NCBI GenBank assembly: GCA_036897445.1
Contig: JAYMTL010000102.1
Location: 1 to 64,000 of the forward strand
Reading direction: 5' to 3'
Origin: Pelargonium tetragonum
Taxonomy: Eukaryota; Streptophyta; Magnoliopsida; Geraniales; Geraniaceae
DNA length: 64,000 nucleotides
Shown in pieces: positions 36,257 to 50,189 of this stretch. Every line of letters begins with the position of its first letter. Position 1 is the first letter of the stretch. The notes beneath the pieces are model-generated. The model was given only the letters and a program-made list of their open reading frames with translations. It was not told where the DNA came from and did not search any database. Position numbers and translations under genes: made by a program.

Positions 36257-39200
36257 CTCCTAAAATTTTTTTTACTTTTCTTAAGATCCAAAGTCAGGCT
36301 CAGAAAAAGGGTCGGTCTGAATCCGTTGTATTTCGTTAACTCAGCTTTCGAAGAGACATAGCAGGAGGACAAATTTACTAAAAATTGTGGGTAACTGCCT
36401 TAGACTTATAAATAGTCTTTAACCAAAAGAAGGGGGAAGAGTAGAGTCTTGGGTATTTTCAGTTTTTGTCTAATGCGGGGTATTTCTTTGAGACAGTAGG
36501 GTTGTTTAAAAAAAGCCTTTGACTAAGTTCAAGCTCTTCCGGGAGAGTCTAAGTATTAACCGCAATTCTAGAATCTTTTTAGTTTCTTTGAAGGTTTACT
36601 TAACAGCTATTCATGACTAAACCAACTAACAATCAAGAAAAAGAGTTCTTAGGTTAAATGAACCACCTTACTGGATACCTAGACTAAGGATAAACTGCGT
36701 TCTAGATATAAATTTAGCATTGTTCTATCCTTATCCCTTATTTTTTAGCTTTTAACGGAAAGTTTTTAAAGAAAGAAGGTAAGGATTTGGTTTCCTTGTT
36801 TTTGTGTAAGAAGTCTTACAAAGAATTCTTAAAGAAAGTTAAAGGAAGAGGATTTCCTTGCTAGTTTTCAAACCTAAAGGAGCTTCTAAAATATCCTTTT
36901 AAACAAATGTAAAAGTCTCCGTCAGGATACTAGGTGGATTAACTTGTGTTTTATGGCATTTAAATTGCCTTCCAAGAAGTGATATTGTTGTAATGAATCG
37001 GGATTCGTTGTATTTAGTTATACTTTTTAGGGACTATAATATAAAGTGTAAAGAAATTGTGAGAAAATTAGTATAAAAAGTGATCCTCCAGACTCTTTCG
37101 CCGGGCTTTATATAATATAAGAGGTTGAATTGAAGAAGATGCACTAGTTAAGCAAGAGAGATCTCATATAAATATATTCAGTTATTCGTCTATAAGAGGC
37201 GACTCTTGTTAGTCTCGAAAAAGATTCTAAAATAAGCTGGAGTTTCATATAAAATCCATTTAGAGAATACTTTACTCCTTTTTTGACCCCTGTAATTTCC
37301 TTTCTCATAAAAAAGTTCTTTGCTTAGACTACCAAATACTAATAAGGAGCTTAAGGTAGGATATCCCTTAGCAAGAAGAGACGCTTGATTGAAAGTGAAA
37401 AGTAGCCCATTCAGCGCAAAAGATTACAGCATGGGTCTAATAACTAAAAGGGGGTATTCCCTCCTTATGATGCTCAAAGCATATCTCAATATTTTTAAAG
37501 TTACACTCTTACTTGTAAGTTTTAAAGTCCTTTTAAGGAATAGTTCATTAATTTTAGCTCCTAATTACGTGCTTTAGTCTTTTTGTCTTGCCCTCGAAGC
37601 CGCTTTATAATCAGGACTCATGTACTCCAAACGGGTCTTAGTATTAAAACTCCTGACAAAGGTGCCTTAAAAGAGCTCCAAAAAATCATTCCTTGTGTAT
37701 TATATAGCTAAAGTCTGGAAAAAAGCCTGCTTTAAGCTTTTAATCTAGTTCAGGAAAAGGGAAACCCGTAGCACGAGCTTGTCTATATACTATAAGAATC
37801 TACAAGCGAGGCTTTAAAAAGGTTAAGTTCTATGAAATACCAATCACAATTATTAAGAATTTTAGACTCCCCTTTATTAAATCCACCTCTTAAAAAGACT
37901 TGCAGGATGCACTCCCTTAGTTTACTTCTTATTCTTCTTACGGATCCTTCCTTGGCAAACTCTGACTTTATGTACAAGCAAGGGATTTTTCAGTTCAGGT
38001 TCTTTAGTAATTCTTATACATTCTTCTACTTAGTTTCTAGGATTGACTTCTATAAGATAAAAGAAAGCTAGGTGCTATGTTAATAGTAGGGATGGACTTC
38101 TTAGTTTCTTAAGAGCGTAACCATAACCATTAGTTCAAAGTAGTCTATATCTATAATAAATAATAATAAAGCAGGATGAAGCGTTTACCTGAGCTTGGCT
38201 AGGGATTCAACAGTGCACTAAGAATAAACTCTTTTTTTTTGATCAACAACGAAATTTGAACCCCGGCATATGGAAAAAACTCAACTATCATAGAATAGCT
38301 TTTAAACCAACTTTCGATGTATATATTCCTAAAAATCTTCTTTCATCAGACCCGTTCGGATCTCTTTAATTTATTCTATCTAAATACTTTCAAGTACTTT
38401 TTGTTAAGACAAAAGGTAATGTAACACAACTGGGGATAGGCCACGTGAAAGCGAATTCCCTATGCCACTTAAATGAAACTGTAAACTGTTAGCGTTTCCT
38501 TTTATTAATATTAAAAGATGAATTGTGAATTTAATAGTAGTTAATTTAGAAGGGTATTGCTTAGTAAAAACTTGTTAGTGTACTTTCTTAAAACCCCCCA
38601 AATTCCTCTGGTCTTTTTTAGAACTCTCTGCTCAACAAGCAATACTCAAAATAGAAAGTATATCTATATATAAACTCTAGAAAGCTCCTCATTGTAACTA
38701 TCCTTCCCATGCGTCGGAATGCCCGGGGACCCCTTTCGAATAAAGTACAAAAGGAATTGCAGAATGGGCATAAAATTAGGTTAGAATCGCTTAACTTAGA
38801 TATCACAAGAATCTTCGGCACTTTTTTAAGAATAATTTAAAGCAGTTATTTATGTAAAATTTATAACTATAATAAATCTTATTATTACTAGGTTAAAGGT
38901 AAATTCTAGCAACTCCAAGTTCTTGTTAAATAGGCTTTTACGGCTCTAAAAGAGTAAACTTAATTAAAAGTTCCTTACGCTCAGCTAGGAATACAACTCA
39001 CTTAAAATAATATAATAATTCCGGGGCTTTGTCCCTAAAGTCAAGAGTTGGTATAAGTACCCTTTCGGAAAAGTTAGAATCTCAAAGACCTTAGAAGGGC
39101 ATAAGCTTCCCATATAGGACACTCCTTTTCAATATAAAGAGCCTGAAATCCTCTTGTAAATAGAATTAGTTAACCAGGCTTAGTCCCGGATTCCTAAGGA

Positions 39201-41803
39201 GTTCTTTAAAGTGGTGTTAAGCGCTGTAGTACAAACAATTGATTAAAGATCTAATTTCTTATGCATTTGTCAGCGAAAAGGTAATCTTTGTTGTAGAATA
39301 AGGCATTTCGGGCCCCGTATTATAAGTTAAGTAGTCAAAAAAGTTATCCAAGTTAGGTAAAATCAAAGTATAGAACTCCTACTATCCTACTAATTAAAGG
39401 CTGTGCATGATAGCCAAAAAGACATTATATTATAAATAAAGGCTGAATTAAAGGATTAGATACGACCGCTGGGAAGCTTCAAAGAGAGTGCGTTAAATCC
39501 TGCGCCTATTTAGTAGGGAGGTAGAAGAAGAATATCCCATGTTAAAGCGGTAAGAATTCCGGATTCTAGGTAAGTTTACACAAGGAAGAGAATTCTAAAG
39601 TACATTTGGGTTTTTGTAACTAAAGAGGACTCCCGGGTTTTAATAAAGAAATTTTTAAGATAGAACCGGCTTCAGTTTTGTAAGTGCAAGTTTTACCAGA
39701 ATCCTGGGAATATGCCAGAAAAAGAAAAGAGTATAAAGGGAGAGCAGGTCTATCCTTTAGGAAGTTGTAAAAGCTCTGAAATTCCTTATTAACTCGGTAA
39801 CCGATCCCATTGAGGAGAAAATTTCTATTTTGGTTTTGGTCATACTGGATAAGCCCTTACCCTGCTATTAAATAGGGGCCTTCTCTACTAATTTCTTTTC
39901 TACCCTCTGCTGTTGCTTCGGATACTGCACCATAACTTAGTATATTTTTTCGAAAACAACCCGGAAGTACTTTTTAGAAGAAATTATAGAAACTAAAGGA
40001 CTTTATCTGCCGGGAAGATTTAAATATAAGAGTTTCGCTAAGCCCTTGTAGGAATGACCTGTTATATACAAAGAAAATTCTTCTTTTACTTTACCAGTTC
40101 CATGACTTTTTGTTATATAGGGCCTGCCCTATAATTAATATGCACAGGTTTAACTTATGTTGATATACAAAAAAGAACAAAACTTCAGACTAAGTAAAGG
40201 CCTTCAAGAGCACCCATAAAGACAACTAAGGGAACTTTAGTTCTTACGCTCCATTAAATTGAAACTTGTTCTTACACACCGAATTCTACTAGTAAAGCTC
40301 CTTTAGTAGGCCCCGGGAGCTCCCCTTAAACTTATTGTGCCTGAGATTAAGAGATTCCTCCTATAAAGACCGGTTATAATATTGCAATGCGGTGTTGATG
40401 TTTTAATGCCTAAAGCTAGTAGCTTTCCAGAAAGCGCCTATATATCCCGAAGCTTTTTCCTATTTGTGAGACTTTAAAAATCAAGTATTTTAAAAAAGGA
40501 ATTCTGACTTCTACCTACGAATTTTGAACAGAGAAATATCGGATTTTCTGGAGCTTTACTAGCTCCTCTTATAGTACAGGTCCTTTATTTTCTATTCTTC
40601 ACAATTACTCATTCATTTTGCTATTGCAGCTTTGCAAACTTCCGGGTACACGTATTTCAAAAGGGTATAAGCCTGCATTAATGGTTGGCTCATAATAAAA
40701 AGAGATTTTTTCTAAAGGGATTCTTGACCTCTATCCTCGGAATTCCCTAAAACTCATTCAAGGCTGTCAAAGTTAATATATTAAGTAGATAGGTATAAGA
40801 ATAACTAAGATTTTTATTAATCTGAAACTCAATTTTAAATAAGTATCGCTCGAATGCTCCCGACATCCTTTTAATAACTCAATTACCCTATAACACGACT
40901 CCCCAAGCAGAGCTTAAAAAAGGGGCCCCCTCGACTCTTCATAAGTTTCACGGTAAGTTCGACCTTTTAAATTGACTTCAAAGTTGTAAATCTCCTTAAC
41001 TAAAAACCAGGTTAGGTTATAGAACAAGCAATTTTATAAAAAATTAAGGTAATGTAGTATTGAACTTAATGGTTTCTCATTTTCTAGACTCACCCCCTTT
41101 GGTTTGGGCTTTGGGTTACCAAGAGTTACAGACCTAAGAAATTCTGGGTTAAAAAGCTCCGTACCCCTGCTTGCAGGAATTTTAAACGCGGAATTCTAAA
41201 GGAACTTATAGTACTAGATGAATTTGTAAGGTTATTTATAGGTCTCTAAAGGAGCCCCCTCTTAGTATCTACTTTCCAAAAGGATTTATCTCGTAGATAG
41301 AATAAAAAGGTCCGGATTTAAATAGAACTTAAAAAATTGACACTAATCAACAATAAGCTTTGATAGAAACTTTAGATACTGATGTAAGGGTACAAAAACT
41401 ACGAACTCATACCCAAGGAACCCTATACTTTTAGTTATATGCTATACTTCAACCTCTCTATCTGCTAGGCAGTACTTTGTTATGTAATTATTATCAACAG
41501 TTTTACACAAAGATCCTTTGATTTAAGGATTTTATGACAGGAATAAGGCTAGGGTTTTCTATTATCAATATTATTAACTATCTCCCCTAGAATTCTAGAC
41601 GCATTTAGTAGTATTTTAGTTTTGTCCTCAATAAAGAAATCCTAACTCTGCGCCCCTAGGTAAACTCTGTTCTAAGTAAAGAACCCGACGGTAACAAGTC
41701 GAATTTAGAATTAAATAGTTTTGGAAGAGCTCTATTAGTATTCCAGACCTCAAAACTAAAGTAGAATACGCAGATTCGGTGTAAAAGTACCCCTAGCGAT
41801 CCT

Positions 41804-41819
41804 AAATATATATATATTT
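41804..41819. other. 16 bp A+T palindrome
   Basis: A perfect 16-base palindrome: an alternating AT core flanked by AAA and TTT. Most likely a microsatellite; an unwinding site cannot be excluded. Confidence 0.7.
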
Positions 41820-42738
41820 TTTATAAAAACAAAGCATATCCTTCACAACAAAAGGGAAGGGTGTAGACCCGCGAACGGGCATCCATCGTATTAAAATCTC
41901 AGGGGTTTCGTGGCTTTGTGATTCTCCTAAACAAAGCGGGACTGCTAGTTAAACCCTTACTCTTAGCTCAATAGATCCAATCCTACTATAAAAGTAAAAA
42001 ATCTTTGATAGTTCCTTACCTGCTTTACTTCCTTTTCAATTTCTAAGTGCTTATGCAAGTTTTGTTTTTTTAATTGTCATAAAAAAATTTTGTTAAATTA
42101 CTTTACTTTTATAAAAGTTATGCTCTATGTGTTAAAGGTTAAACTGTTCGAAGCGTCATGAGGATTTCCCGCGGATTTTTAAGTACTAGACTGCGGGGAG
42201 CTTCCGAGTCAACAAGGAGTTCTCTTTTTCTGTAATACCCTTTGTTATTTACTAGAATTTTTATACCTTTCTTTTTTGCTGTATATAGTTTGGCTTATGA
42301 TAAATTACAATAAGTACTTAACTGTTTGAAATTTCTAATTTACTCAAGGCAGAAATCGTTTTAACCACAAATTTAATTAGGAGTATTCGAGAGTCTCCTA
42401 CTTGAATAGAATACTTGTTAATTCGAAGTCTGAAATATGTAGAAAATTTTTGATTAATTTGAAAGGAAGCTGGAGAATATTATATTATTTATCTTATTCC
42501 TACTGCGTTTCGACAAGATTCTAATCTATTATTTACTCTTAAAAGCCCCTCGCAGTGCGCGGATATTTTTCTTCCTAATTCTACTAAGAAATTTCCTTTA
42601 GGTTGTTACCCAGGTTTATACTAGTAGAACTCTCTCCCAGATAATCTTTACACGAATTTACCAGAGTTTGTAGTAAGCAAATCAAGAACGACTCCTTTAT
42701 TTTCTTATCATTATTTATTCGACTTTCCCTCTTAATAC

Positions 42739-42758
42739 TGTACTAAAATGTACTAAAA
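42739..42758 (+). repeat. 10 bp perfect tandem duplication
   Basis: TGTACTAAAA occurs twice head to tail without mismatch, like TACAATAAGA at 22575. Confidence 0.75.
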
Positions 42759-43059
42759 AGCTCTTGGGAAAAATCTTAAGGAACGCTTTACGCAAATAAA
42801 AATCAAACTTTTTATTAGGCTACATAGCTTAGAATTGGAAACAAAGGAACACCCACTAACACTAAGAAGCCTTTTTACTTTAATGACTTTCCTGTAAAAG
42901 GCTAAGGAATAAGGTTTGAGAATGAAAGCAAAAACATGCCTTAAATTTATATTATAGAATGTCTTTTATCTCGCGTTTAGGGTGCTTGTAGTTCCCTTAC
43001 GTTCATTTCTACTACATAATTTTTGAATTTCTTACTTCTAAGAGAAAAATGAAGAAGCA

Positions 43060-44750
43060 AGAGACCGGTCAGTCAAGGCCTTTCCTTCCTACACACAATC
43101 TAATTACATACAAATAAAATCATTCTAACTTTCTTATCTTTTCTTTCTTAAAATCTCTACTGTAAATACCTATACTATCTAATACAAACTAGAACTATCT
43201 ATGTATACTCTATTCTATTCATCTATGTATTACTAAACTACTATATAATACAACAATAAGACAAGGGTTCAAGTCCTTAGCGAAATACCCATTTTGTAGC
43301 TATTTAGGGAGCAGGCTTGCTGGAATAAGTCCTTACTTAAGTTAGGGGGTTTTAAATGAAAAGGGGTGTAGCGTTTGGTAAAAACACCTTAATTTACTTC
43401 CTTGATATCCAGTTCATATACATAAGAAGCAATCTCAGAATGCTATCTTAAATTAGACTCTCAGGGAAACCCTGCCTTAATACTCCAAGTTCCTATCCTG
43501 TTTATTTTGCTCTGGCCTTCCTTTAGTTATAAACTATAGAGCCTTTACTTCCCAAGTTATGAGCCTTTTGAAGTGCACATTCTCTAATCTCAATTTGCTT
43601 AATAAATTAAACTTTGGTTAAAAGTGCCCTCCTTATGTATAATTCTCCTCTTAGGGATATCCAGAGTTCCTTATTATTAACTACCTTGCCGACTCAAGGG
43701 GCACCTCAGGAAGCCTAAAACTAGTCAAGAATATGCTTTTTATAAAAGATATAGAAGAGCCTAAAACCCTTAGCATAAGAACCCTGCCCTATGACAAAAT
43801 AAGAATAGTGTACTCTTTAACTAGGTAACTGGAGGGCCTGCTCTGGTTTATATTTAAGAAAATGAAGTGTTAATCTTACTAAAAATTCAGGTAAAACCTC
43901 AAATATATGAACTCTTCAAACTAGGAGTTTCTTTTTATTTATGTAGTTATATTGTCTTATTCTAGCTAAGAGCTACCCTATTATCAAGTATCTTATAGTA
44001 AGTTTTCTTTTCTTTTATGTATTAAGGTTCCTTTTGTTCCTTGTAGCTAGCACCTTATAGAGGCGCGCTTAGGCCTTAGGGATAATAGGTAAGTTGTATT
44101 ACCTGACTGTAGCACAGCGAAGGGAAGGAATTGCAATAAAGTATAAGTAATAAAGTTAACCTCGCACTTGGAGCAACAACAAGAAAACAGGCTTCAACTC
44201 TACTCCTGTACTTTATTTAGTAAAGCGTATACACTAAAAAGGAGCTTCTCCGGGAAAAACCTACCTAAGGATCTCCCAAGCTTTCAACAAAAGAGCTACG
44301 CCCCTTTCTGTTATTATTTATATAACTTACTTCTTTGTAAAACCTAATTTACTGGGTACTATTGTAAGCACACAAATTCTTCATACTCAACATCTTAATA
44401 CCTTTCATAACTCTCTAAGTCTTTCTACTAGACCCTGTTTAGGGCTCTTATTGACACTTACTTGTTTGTTACTCTAAATAGGACCTACCCTCTTAAGAGC
44501 TTTACTCTCTATGTGTACCACACTCTTATTCAGATATTCAGAGCTATAACTTTCTCACTATTTTATTCTGTAAACCTTTCCTTAGAACTATAATAGAAAG
44601 ATATATCTTACTATATCTTATCGGCTAGCCCCTTGTTAAAGTTCCCTTGTAGACTAAAAAGGAAGCTAAGGGCACTCCCTATAAAAGCACTTTCTTAAAA
44701 TAGAATACCAAAATAGGAGCTCTCTAAAGTAGTAGCCTCTTCCCAGGCAA
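43060..44750. other. Pyrimidine-leaning non-coding stretch
   Basis: The plus strand has more C than G in many lines, and words such as CTATACT, TCTAATAC and CTCTTA recur. TTTGTAAAACCTAA near 44335 matches the family 1 middle-block word at 49800, so a very diverged family 1 copy may be here; I could not align more. GGGTTCAAGTCC at 43265-43276 is a T-arm-like word without a tRNA around it. No gene candidate. Confidence 0.4.
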
Positions 44751-45324
44751 ATTTAAGGCGTAGTATGAAGAAGGCTGGGTGGGTTACGGTGTTCGGATCT
44801 GGTACTTAACTTATATTGAATATTGAAAAGGAATGCTGAAGGAAGAAACGACAATGCTATGAGATAAAGCGCAATACTTAAAGGATAATTATCACGGGTT
44901 CAAATCAGTCCCTACCCATTTTACAAGCAAATACCCGAAATCTTAGACTTTCAAAAACAAAAAGAACTAAGGGCAACTAATCCGGATTCATTACAACTAT
45001 ATCAGAAGATCATTTACGCGCGTTAAAGTCTTTTTAAGAATTTACTTAGTAAGTCTTACACACAGCTCTGGCTCTAATGGATTTCTTTCTTTTTTAAAAA
45101 CTTTGCCCTGTTTTTATTCTATATTATTTACAAAAGCAATTAGGGCTCTCACGAAACCCATGACACTTTTAGAATTAGATAAATTTTCTTCTGCAAGGAG
45201 TATATAAAAAATCTAGAACTTTAAAAGGGGATCGAAGCTAACTATTGGTTTTGAACCTACAGTAAATTATTAAAATGTAGAAGCATACAGAGGAACGCCT
45301 AAGCGCGCATTATAAGCATCAGAA

Positions 45325-45340
45325 ATGATGGATGATGGAT
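45325..45340 (+). repeat. 7 bp tandem repeat, about 2.3 units
   Basis: ATGATGG occurs twice, followed by AT. Perfect where present. Confidence 0.65.
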
Positions 45341-46779
45341 CCGTAAAAAAATCCCCAGTAAGTAGGATTACCCGGTATATTTAGTTAATAATGGCAGATA
45401 TAGGAATAGATGTATACAAGAATTGAAAATCTTATATAAAAATGACTCAAAACAAGGGGCCCGCCCGAAAGCTGACTTTGTTAAAAACGAATCCCTGCCT
45501 CCCAACCCCTAATTAGAAGTATTCTTACTCACCTCGCTCAATATAAAAATCCTGTATTCTAGGGAGGGTCCTTTATCCTGGGCTTGATTAAATATTTAGT
45601 GTAAGGCTGCCGAAGGAACTGGGTTATAAAAAGAGGATTATTACTCTATCTGTAAAAGTCCTCGCTCGAGTAAGTTTTCGTTAAAGACTTACGTTATAAA
45701 GAATAATATCTACACAAGTTCTAGTCATGAGGTATTAGATATTCCTTCTCGCAGGGGATCTATCAAGGCGCCCTATCAGTTCCACTTTTTCTAATACAAA
45801 AGCAATTTGAAAGTCTTCCCCCGACCCTTTTAGTTCGCAGAGTATCTCTAAGCTTTGTAAAATAGAAAAAGGGAATCTAGCTAAACTAAAAACCCTTTTA
45901 TAATCTAAGCAATACCCAATAACGGAATTTGTGTCTTTAAAAACCAAAACTCTGGAATAAAAGCTTCTTGTGAATTAGGAACTTCCCCCTTTTTGGTATC
46001 TCTTGAAGGAAGAAGCTCTTCAGTTTTCCTGCTTTACTTTAGGGCTAAATTTTTAGATAACTGGCGAGTAAGGGTACGGATTCCCCTGCATAAGAACTTT
46101 CACTAAAAGGAGTATTCCCCTAAACAAAACTTGTATTCTATTGTCCCAGTATTTCGGAATTGTAGGATAGGCGATATGGATTTTCCCTTTTAAATGTACT
46201 GTACAAGATTTGCTAAAAAGTATTGGCCTTGCTCTATATTCTTTATGCGCAGCTTCTGAGACTTCGATCCTGGTTAGTGCTGTGTGAAGTGTCCGCGGGT
46301 AAGAAAATTCCATAGAGTACAATTTTGATTTTACTCATAAACAGGATCTAAATACCTATATAGTAGCAAGACGGCTTAGTTAGAACTACCCGATACAGTA
46401 AAGAGTATAAAATAAATAATAAAAAGCCTAAAGCTCCTCCACCACCATAACCCGGAAAACTTAGTACTTTATAGTAACAAGAAGCATAAATATCAATGCA
46501 GGGAGCTCTTAGGTATACCCTTAAAATAAAGAGAAAGATAAAAGTTTTCCATATTATAGGAACTTACTCAATTCAGATAAATAGAAACGTCTTACAAAAG
46601 TTTTATCTTCATTTTAATTCTTACTTCAGAGGGTGCTCCAGTATTTTGTGGGGTGCTTACAGATAGAGGGTTACTCTTTATACAAATAAGTTTGAGTGGA
46701 AATAAAGTAGAATATAGGATCCGGCGAATTCAGTCTCGAAGGAAGAGGGGGCTTACTCCGGGTCAATGTAGATCCCGAG

Positions 46780-46789
46780 GGGTTAACCC
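46780..46789. other. 10 bp perfect palindrome
   Basis: GGGTTAACCC. Listed as an example of the G/C-capped palindromes typical of this window. Confidence 0.7.
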
Positions 46790-47949
46790 AGTATAAGGTA
46801 TAAGAATTTTGAACCCGATCTTTATTTGTTTAACTTTATAACCCAGGAGTCTATATATTCCGTTTTACTCTTAAGGGATTGCCCTTTACTGTATCTATAC
46901 ATTTTTTTTATAGAAGCTTTGTAAGACGTTATACTAAATCCAGGGAAGAAGTGTAACTGGGCCAGTAAAATAAAATGCTAGGTGTCAAGGCAAACTTTTT
47001 CATATTAAATTACACAAGTTACTCTTGTTAAGGGAATCTTAGTAGCTTGGGGCTTTGTTCTTCCAGGGAGCTTCGTTCAGAAACCTTTTTATGCAATTCC
47101 GTTTAGGTGGGTAGTTTCCTAGTTAGTGGGTGGGAAAAGCCCGGCTAAGCGTGGTTTACTAGGAGAGAGGCTAACCCTTGCCGAAGTCAAATATCTTCAA
47201 GTGCGTATTAAGCAAATAGCACCTTCTTGTTTTTACTAGTACGAGAATGTAGTGTTAACGAGGTTCTATACTTGTAAAAGGCAGGCCCCCTACTCTGCGA
47301 TTTTTTCAGTATTCCCCTACCCTAGATCACGAATTATATGCTATCCTTTGGGAAAGACTTTGAAGTAAATGACTAAGCCTTCCCTCAACTTCTTGGTTTC
47401 AAAACTATTCCTTATTCCCTACTTAGTACTTAGGAAACTTCTTTTTATATACCCAATATCTCGGGGCACGCCCGTACGTAAATAAGGCATTGCTTGGGCT
47501 CGGATTTCCATTAAAAAGATGTAATCCTGATACGTAAATTTACTCTTTAATCGTACTTTAATTCATAGGTTTAGAAATTTCAAAAGAGAGAAACTTACCA
47601 TTTAAGGCCTCTCGTCATATGTATGTGACTCTATATCCATCCTAGCAACCTCTAAGATTCCGCAGTAAGTAATAGGAGAGCCCCGGGTTTAGAATCATAC
47701 TTAATCCTATAAATAAAAAAAAAATTCCTACAGCATACCTTCAGTTTATCGTACTTCCTTTAAGCGATAAGGAAACTCTTAAAAGTATAGCCGGGTATTG
47801 GAATGACATTGCATAAAAGTGTGTAGAAAGGGCTATAGGGTATTGAATTACTCAGCTATTAACGGACTGTTATGACACGGGTACCTGTCGGTAAACTAAG
47901 GAATTAAGTATAAGGGGCTCCACGGGATATAAAAGTAGCATATAATTTT

Positions 47950-47979
47950 TCATTTCTACGTACTTCATTTCTACTATGT
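47950..47979 (+). repeat. 15 bp imperfect tandem duplication
   Basis: Both units begin TCATTTCTAC; the last five positions differ in four bases. The fifteen-base register is therefore supported mainly by the shared first ten bases. Confidence 0.5.
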
Positions 47980-49563
47980 AAAATTTTACAATCAAAACTC
48001 TGTCTTTAATTAGTTATTCCCAACTCTAGGCTCTGCCTTCCTTTCTTTTCCCGGGCCCCTGCTAAAATTTCCGAGACAAGTCTGATTTTCTTACTTTATA
48101 GTGTCCGAAGTAAGATTAAACATTTTTTCTTTAAGTGTAAAATCTCAACTAGCAATAATAAAAAACCTATAATATTAGGACCCTATAGAATCTTTTGGAG
48201 TGAACTCCTTTTCCTGGATTCGCCGTGACGTGATATCATAATTAAGCCCCCTTTGCACGGCTTGGGTCTTGCCTGAATTAATAGTAAAAGTCTTCTTTGT
48301 GCATAAATGCAGCACTATCCCATTACAAGGAAACCAAAAATCATTCTTGAGTCGTAGGAGGCTTCGAACCCATGTCTTTTTATAAAAAGAGTATACAAAA
48401 ATGGGTTAAGGTAAGGACTAACCTAAGGCGAGTGCTATTCAAGTAGATATATTTAGAAAAAATAGCAAGAAATAAAAGCTAAATCTATTAGAAAAAACTT
48501 AAAAGAGACTAAAGAGGAAGATATATACTTTTCAGAAGTAACTAAACTAGACCAAAAAATCTAGTACCTATTCTATTTAAGTGATTTCGGGTGACCCTTC
48601 TTAAAAAGCTTTTCCGGAGTTTTATAGTTGATTATAAGGCCCTTTATTTTTCGTAATAAGTAAGAAGAGAAGTCAATTCCTATGTAAAGTCTAGGGTTTC
48701 TTGTTATTCAGGGAGGGTTGACAAGAATTCTGAATTCACTTAAGTTATGACTGAAGCTTTACCCAAGAAAGAAAAGCTTATTTTGGATTTATAGGGACCC
48801 CGGAGGGCTTTTGTTTAATCATAGTAGATACTTCACCGCTCACATACTAACAAAAAAGGAGTACTAACCTAATTGAAGAAGAGTTATGCGATAACCCTTG
48901 GGCAGAATGAAGAGCAATTTAATAGATAAATAGAAATAAATGAAAAGCTTGTAAATCGACAATAAGTATTTTAGTCTGTGCTAAGTAATTTTAAATTTGT
49001 AGCGAAGCGATAGGATATTTTTATAGACCGGGTCTAGCTTAATAATGTAGGAACTAGAGATAAACACTTGAGAGAATTCGGAATATAGCAATCGCTGCTG
49101 TTGGAGTTCTTAGGTAGTACTATCTGCGGCTGGTCAGTTAAAAAGGGAGGCATCTGTTCTAGGAATAACTCCTATTGAAAAGTCTAATCTTTAGTTACAA
49201 GGCATAATAAGCATTAGATTAAAAACTACAAGCCCTACACAGGATCAAAGTTCCGAATATCCGTAAAATGGGCATGTTTTGCTAGTATACTAAGAATGCT
49301 TCAGAAAAGATCCTATCGGGCAGTTCTACAGGCCTGGGAGACTCATAAGTTCGAGGTCCGTGATATTAAAGTCCAACTTAAACTAAGGTGTAAACGTAGC
49401 CTACAAATACTAAGAGAAAACGGGCTCTAATTCTAAATTTACAAAAAAGTCTTTGAAAAGGGTTAACCAACTCCAAGCTACATTATCTACTCAGCATCAC
49501 CAGGGGATCCTGTATAGAGATAGACAAAATTTTCTAGCATTACAAGTTCCAAATACAGTAAGT

Positions 49564-50174
49564 CTTAAGGGTACCCTGATTAAACCTCAGTTTTTAGACT
49601 TTATTTCTAATCCATTTACTAGACTTGCTCTCTACTTCTTTATAAACTAAAAATACTCGTACTAGCTACAGAGGCAGTAAGAAGAACTTTTTCAATAGAC
49701 CTCAAAACCAGAGATATACTAAATTACGGCTCTAAATAAACCTTTAAACTTTATTCTTAAACGCAAATTCCAGCAAAACTCGAAATTTTAAGTATTCTTG
49801 TAAAACCTAAACTCTTATACTCTTCGCGATAACTGTAGCTGGTTACCCTGTTTCTTATTAAACCTACTACCCATATCTAACCCCCTAGCTATACTTATCT
49901 TCGATACCTCTAGACCTCTATCCAGACCCATAACTTCCCTTAGAGCCCTCGCACCTATACCTACTTTTCCTATTAGCTACTCTCTCTATCCGTGGTATAC
50001 TCTTCTCTATCATCCTACGTTATTAGAACCTAGACTTTCCAGCCCTGAATTCTTTGTCGTCATAACACTTGAGCTTGCATCTGCCTCTATTTTTATTTTA
50101 CTGGAAATTCCTTTAGCTTTAGAGTTCTCTTACTCCTTTACTATCTGGAATTGGAAACCGGCAAACGAAGGGAA
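49564..50174 (+). repeat. Family 1 repeat, longest copy (copy b)
   Basis: Three blocks in the same order as copy c at 52.55 kb. Left: TTAAGGGTACCCTGAT, CAGTTTTTAGACTTT and ATTTCTAATCC at 49564-49612. Middle: TTGTAAAACCTAAACTC near 49799-49814. Right: GAAATTCCTTTAGC, a pyrimidine-rich spacer, TATCTGGAATTGG and AAACCGGCAAACGAAG at 50104-50172. This copy is longer than copy c, so one has gained or lost sequence between blocks. From 49861 to 49980 the plus strand is strongly C-rich (about 22 C to 3-5 G per 60). The 126-codon open frame inside it is discussed among the findings. Confidence 0.65.
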
Positions 50175-50189
50175 TAAATCTTAATTTAA

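Larger units (their letters stand above)
34900..43060. other. Non-coding stretch
   Basis: About 8 kb with no gene candidate; frames reach only about 80 codons and overlapping ones on opposite strands (37783-38071) mirror each other. It holds a nested hairpin at 36221-36256, the palindrome GGGGCCCC at 40922-40929 (repeated at 51319-51326 in a shared 13-base context), a 16 bp AT palindrome at 41804-41819 and a 10 bp tandem duplication at 42739-42758. A reversed AAATTTGAACCCC near 38244 is another T-arm-like word. Confidence 0.5.
44750..49550. other. Non-coding stretch
   Basis: No gene candidate; the longest frame is 89 codons at 46053-46322 (minus) without motif. It contains a 7 bp duplication (45325-45340), a 10 bp palindrome (46780-46789), a run of ten A near 47715 and an imperfect 15 bp tandem duplication (47950-47979). 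CACGGGTTCAAATC near 44893 is T-arm-like without tRNA context. Confidence 0.5.

Noticed and set aside
42828-42855. TAGAATTGGAAACAAAGG as another family 1 copy
   Set aside because: Core words match but the lead-in and following sequence do not; left out of the family for lack of extended similarity.
48357-48385. AGGAGGCTTCGAACCCATG as a minus-strand T-arm
   Set aside because: Outer T-stem positions mismatch and no acceptor or anticodon arm can be drawn.
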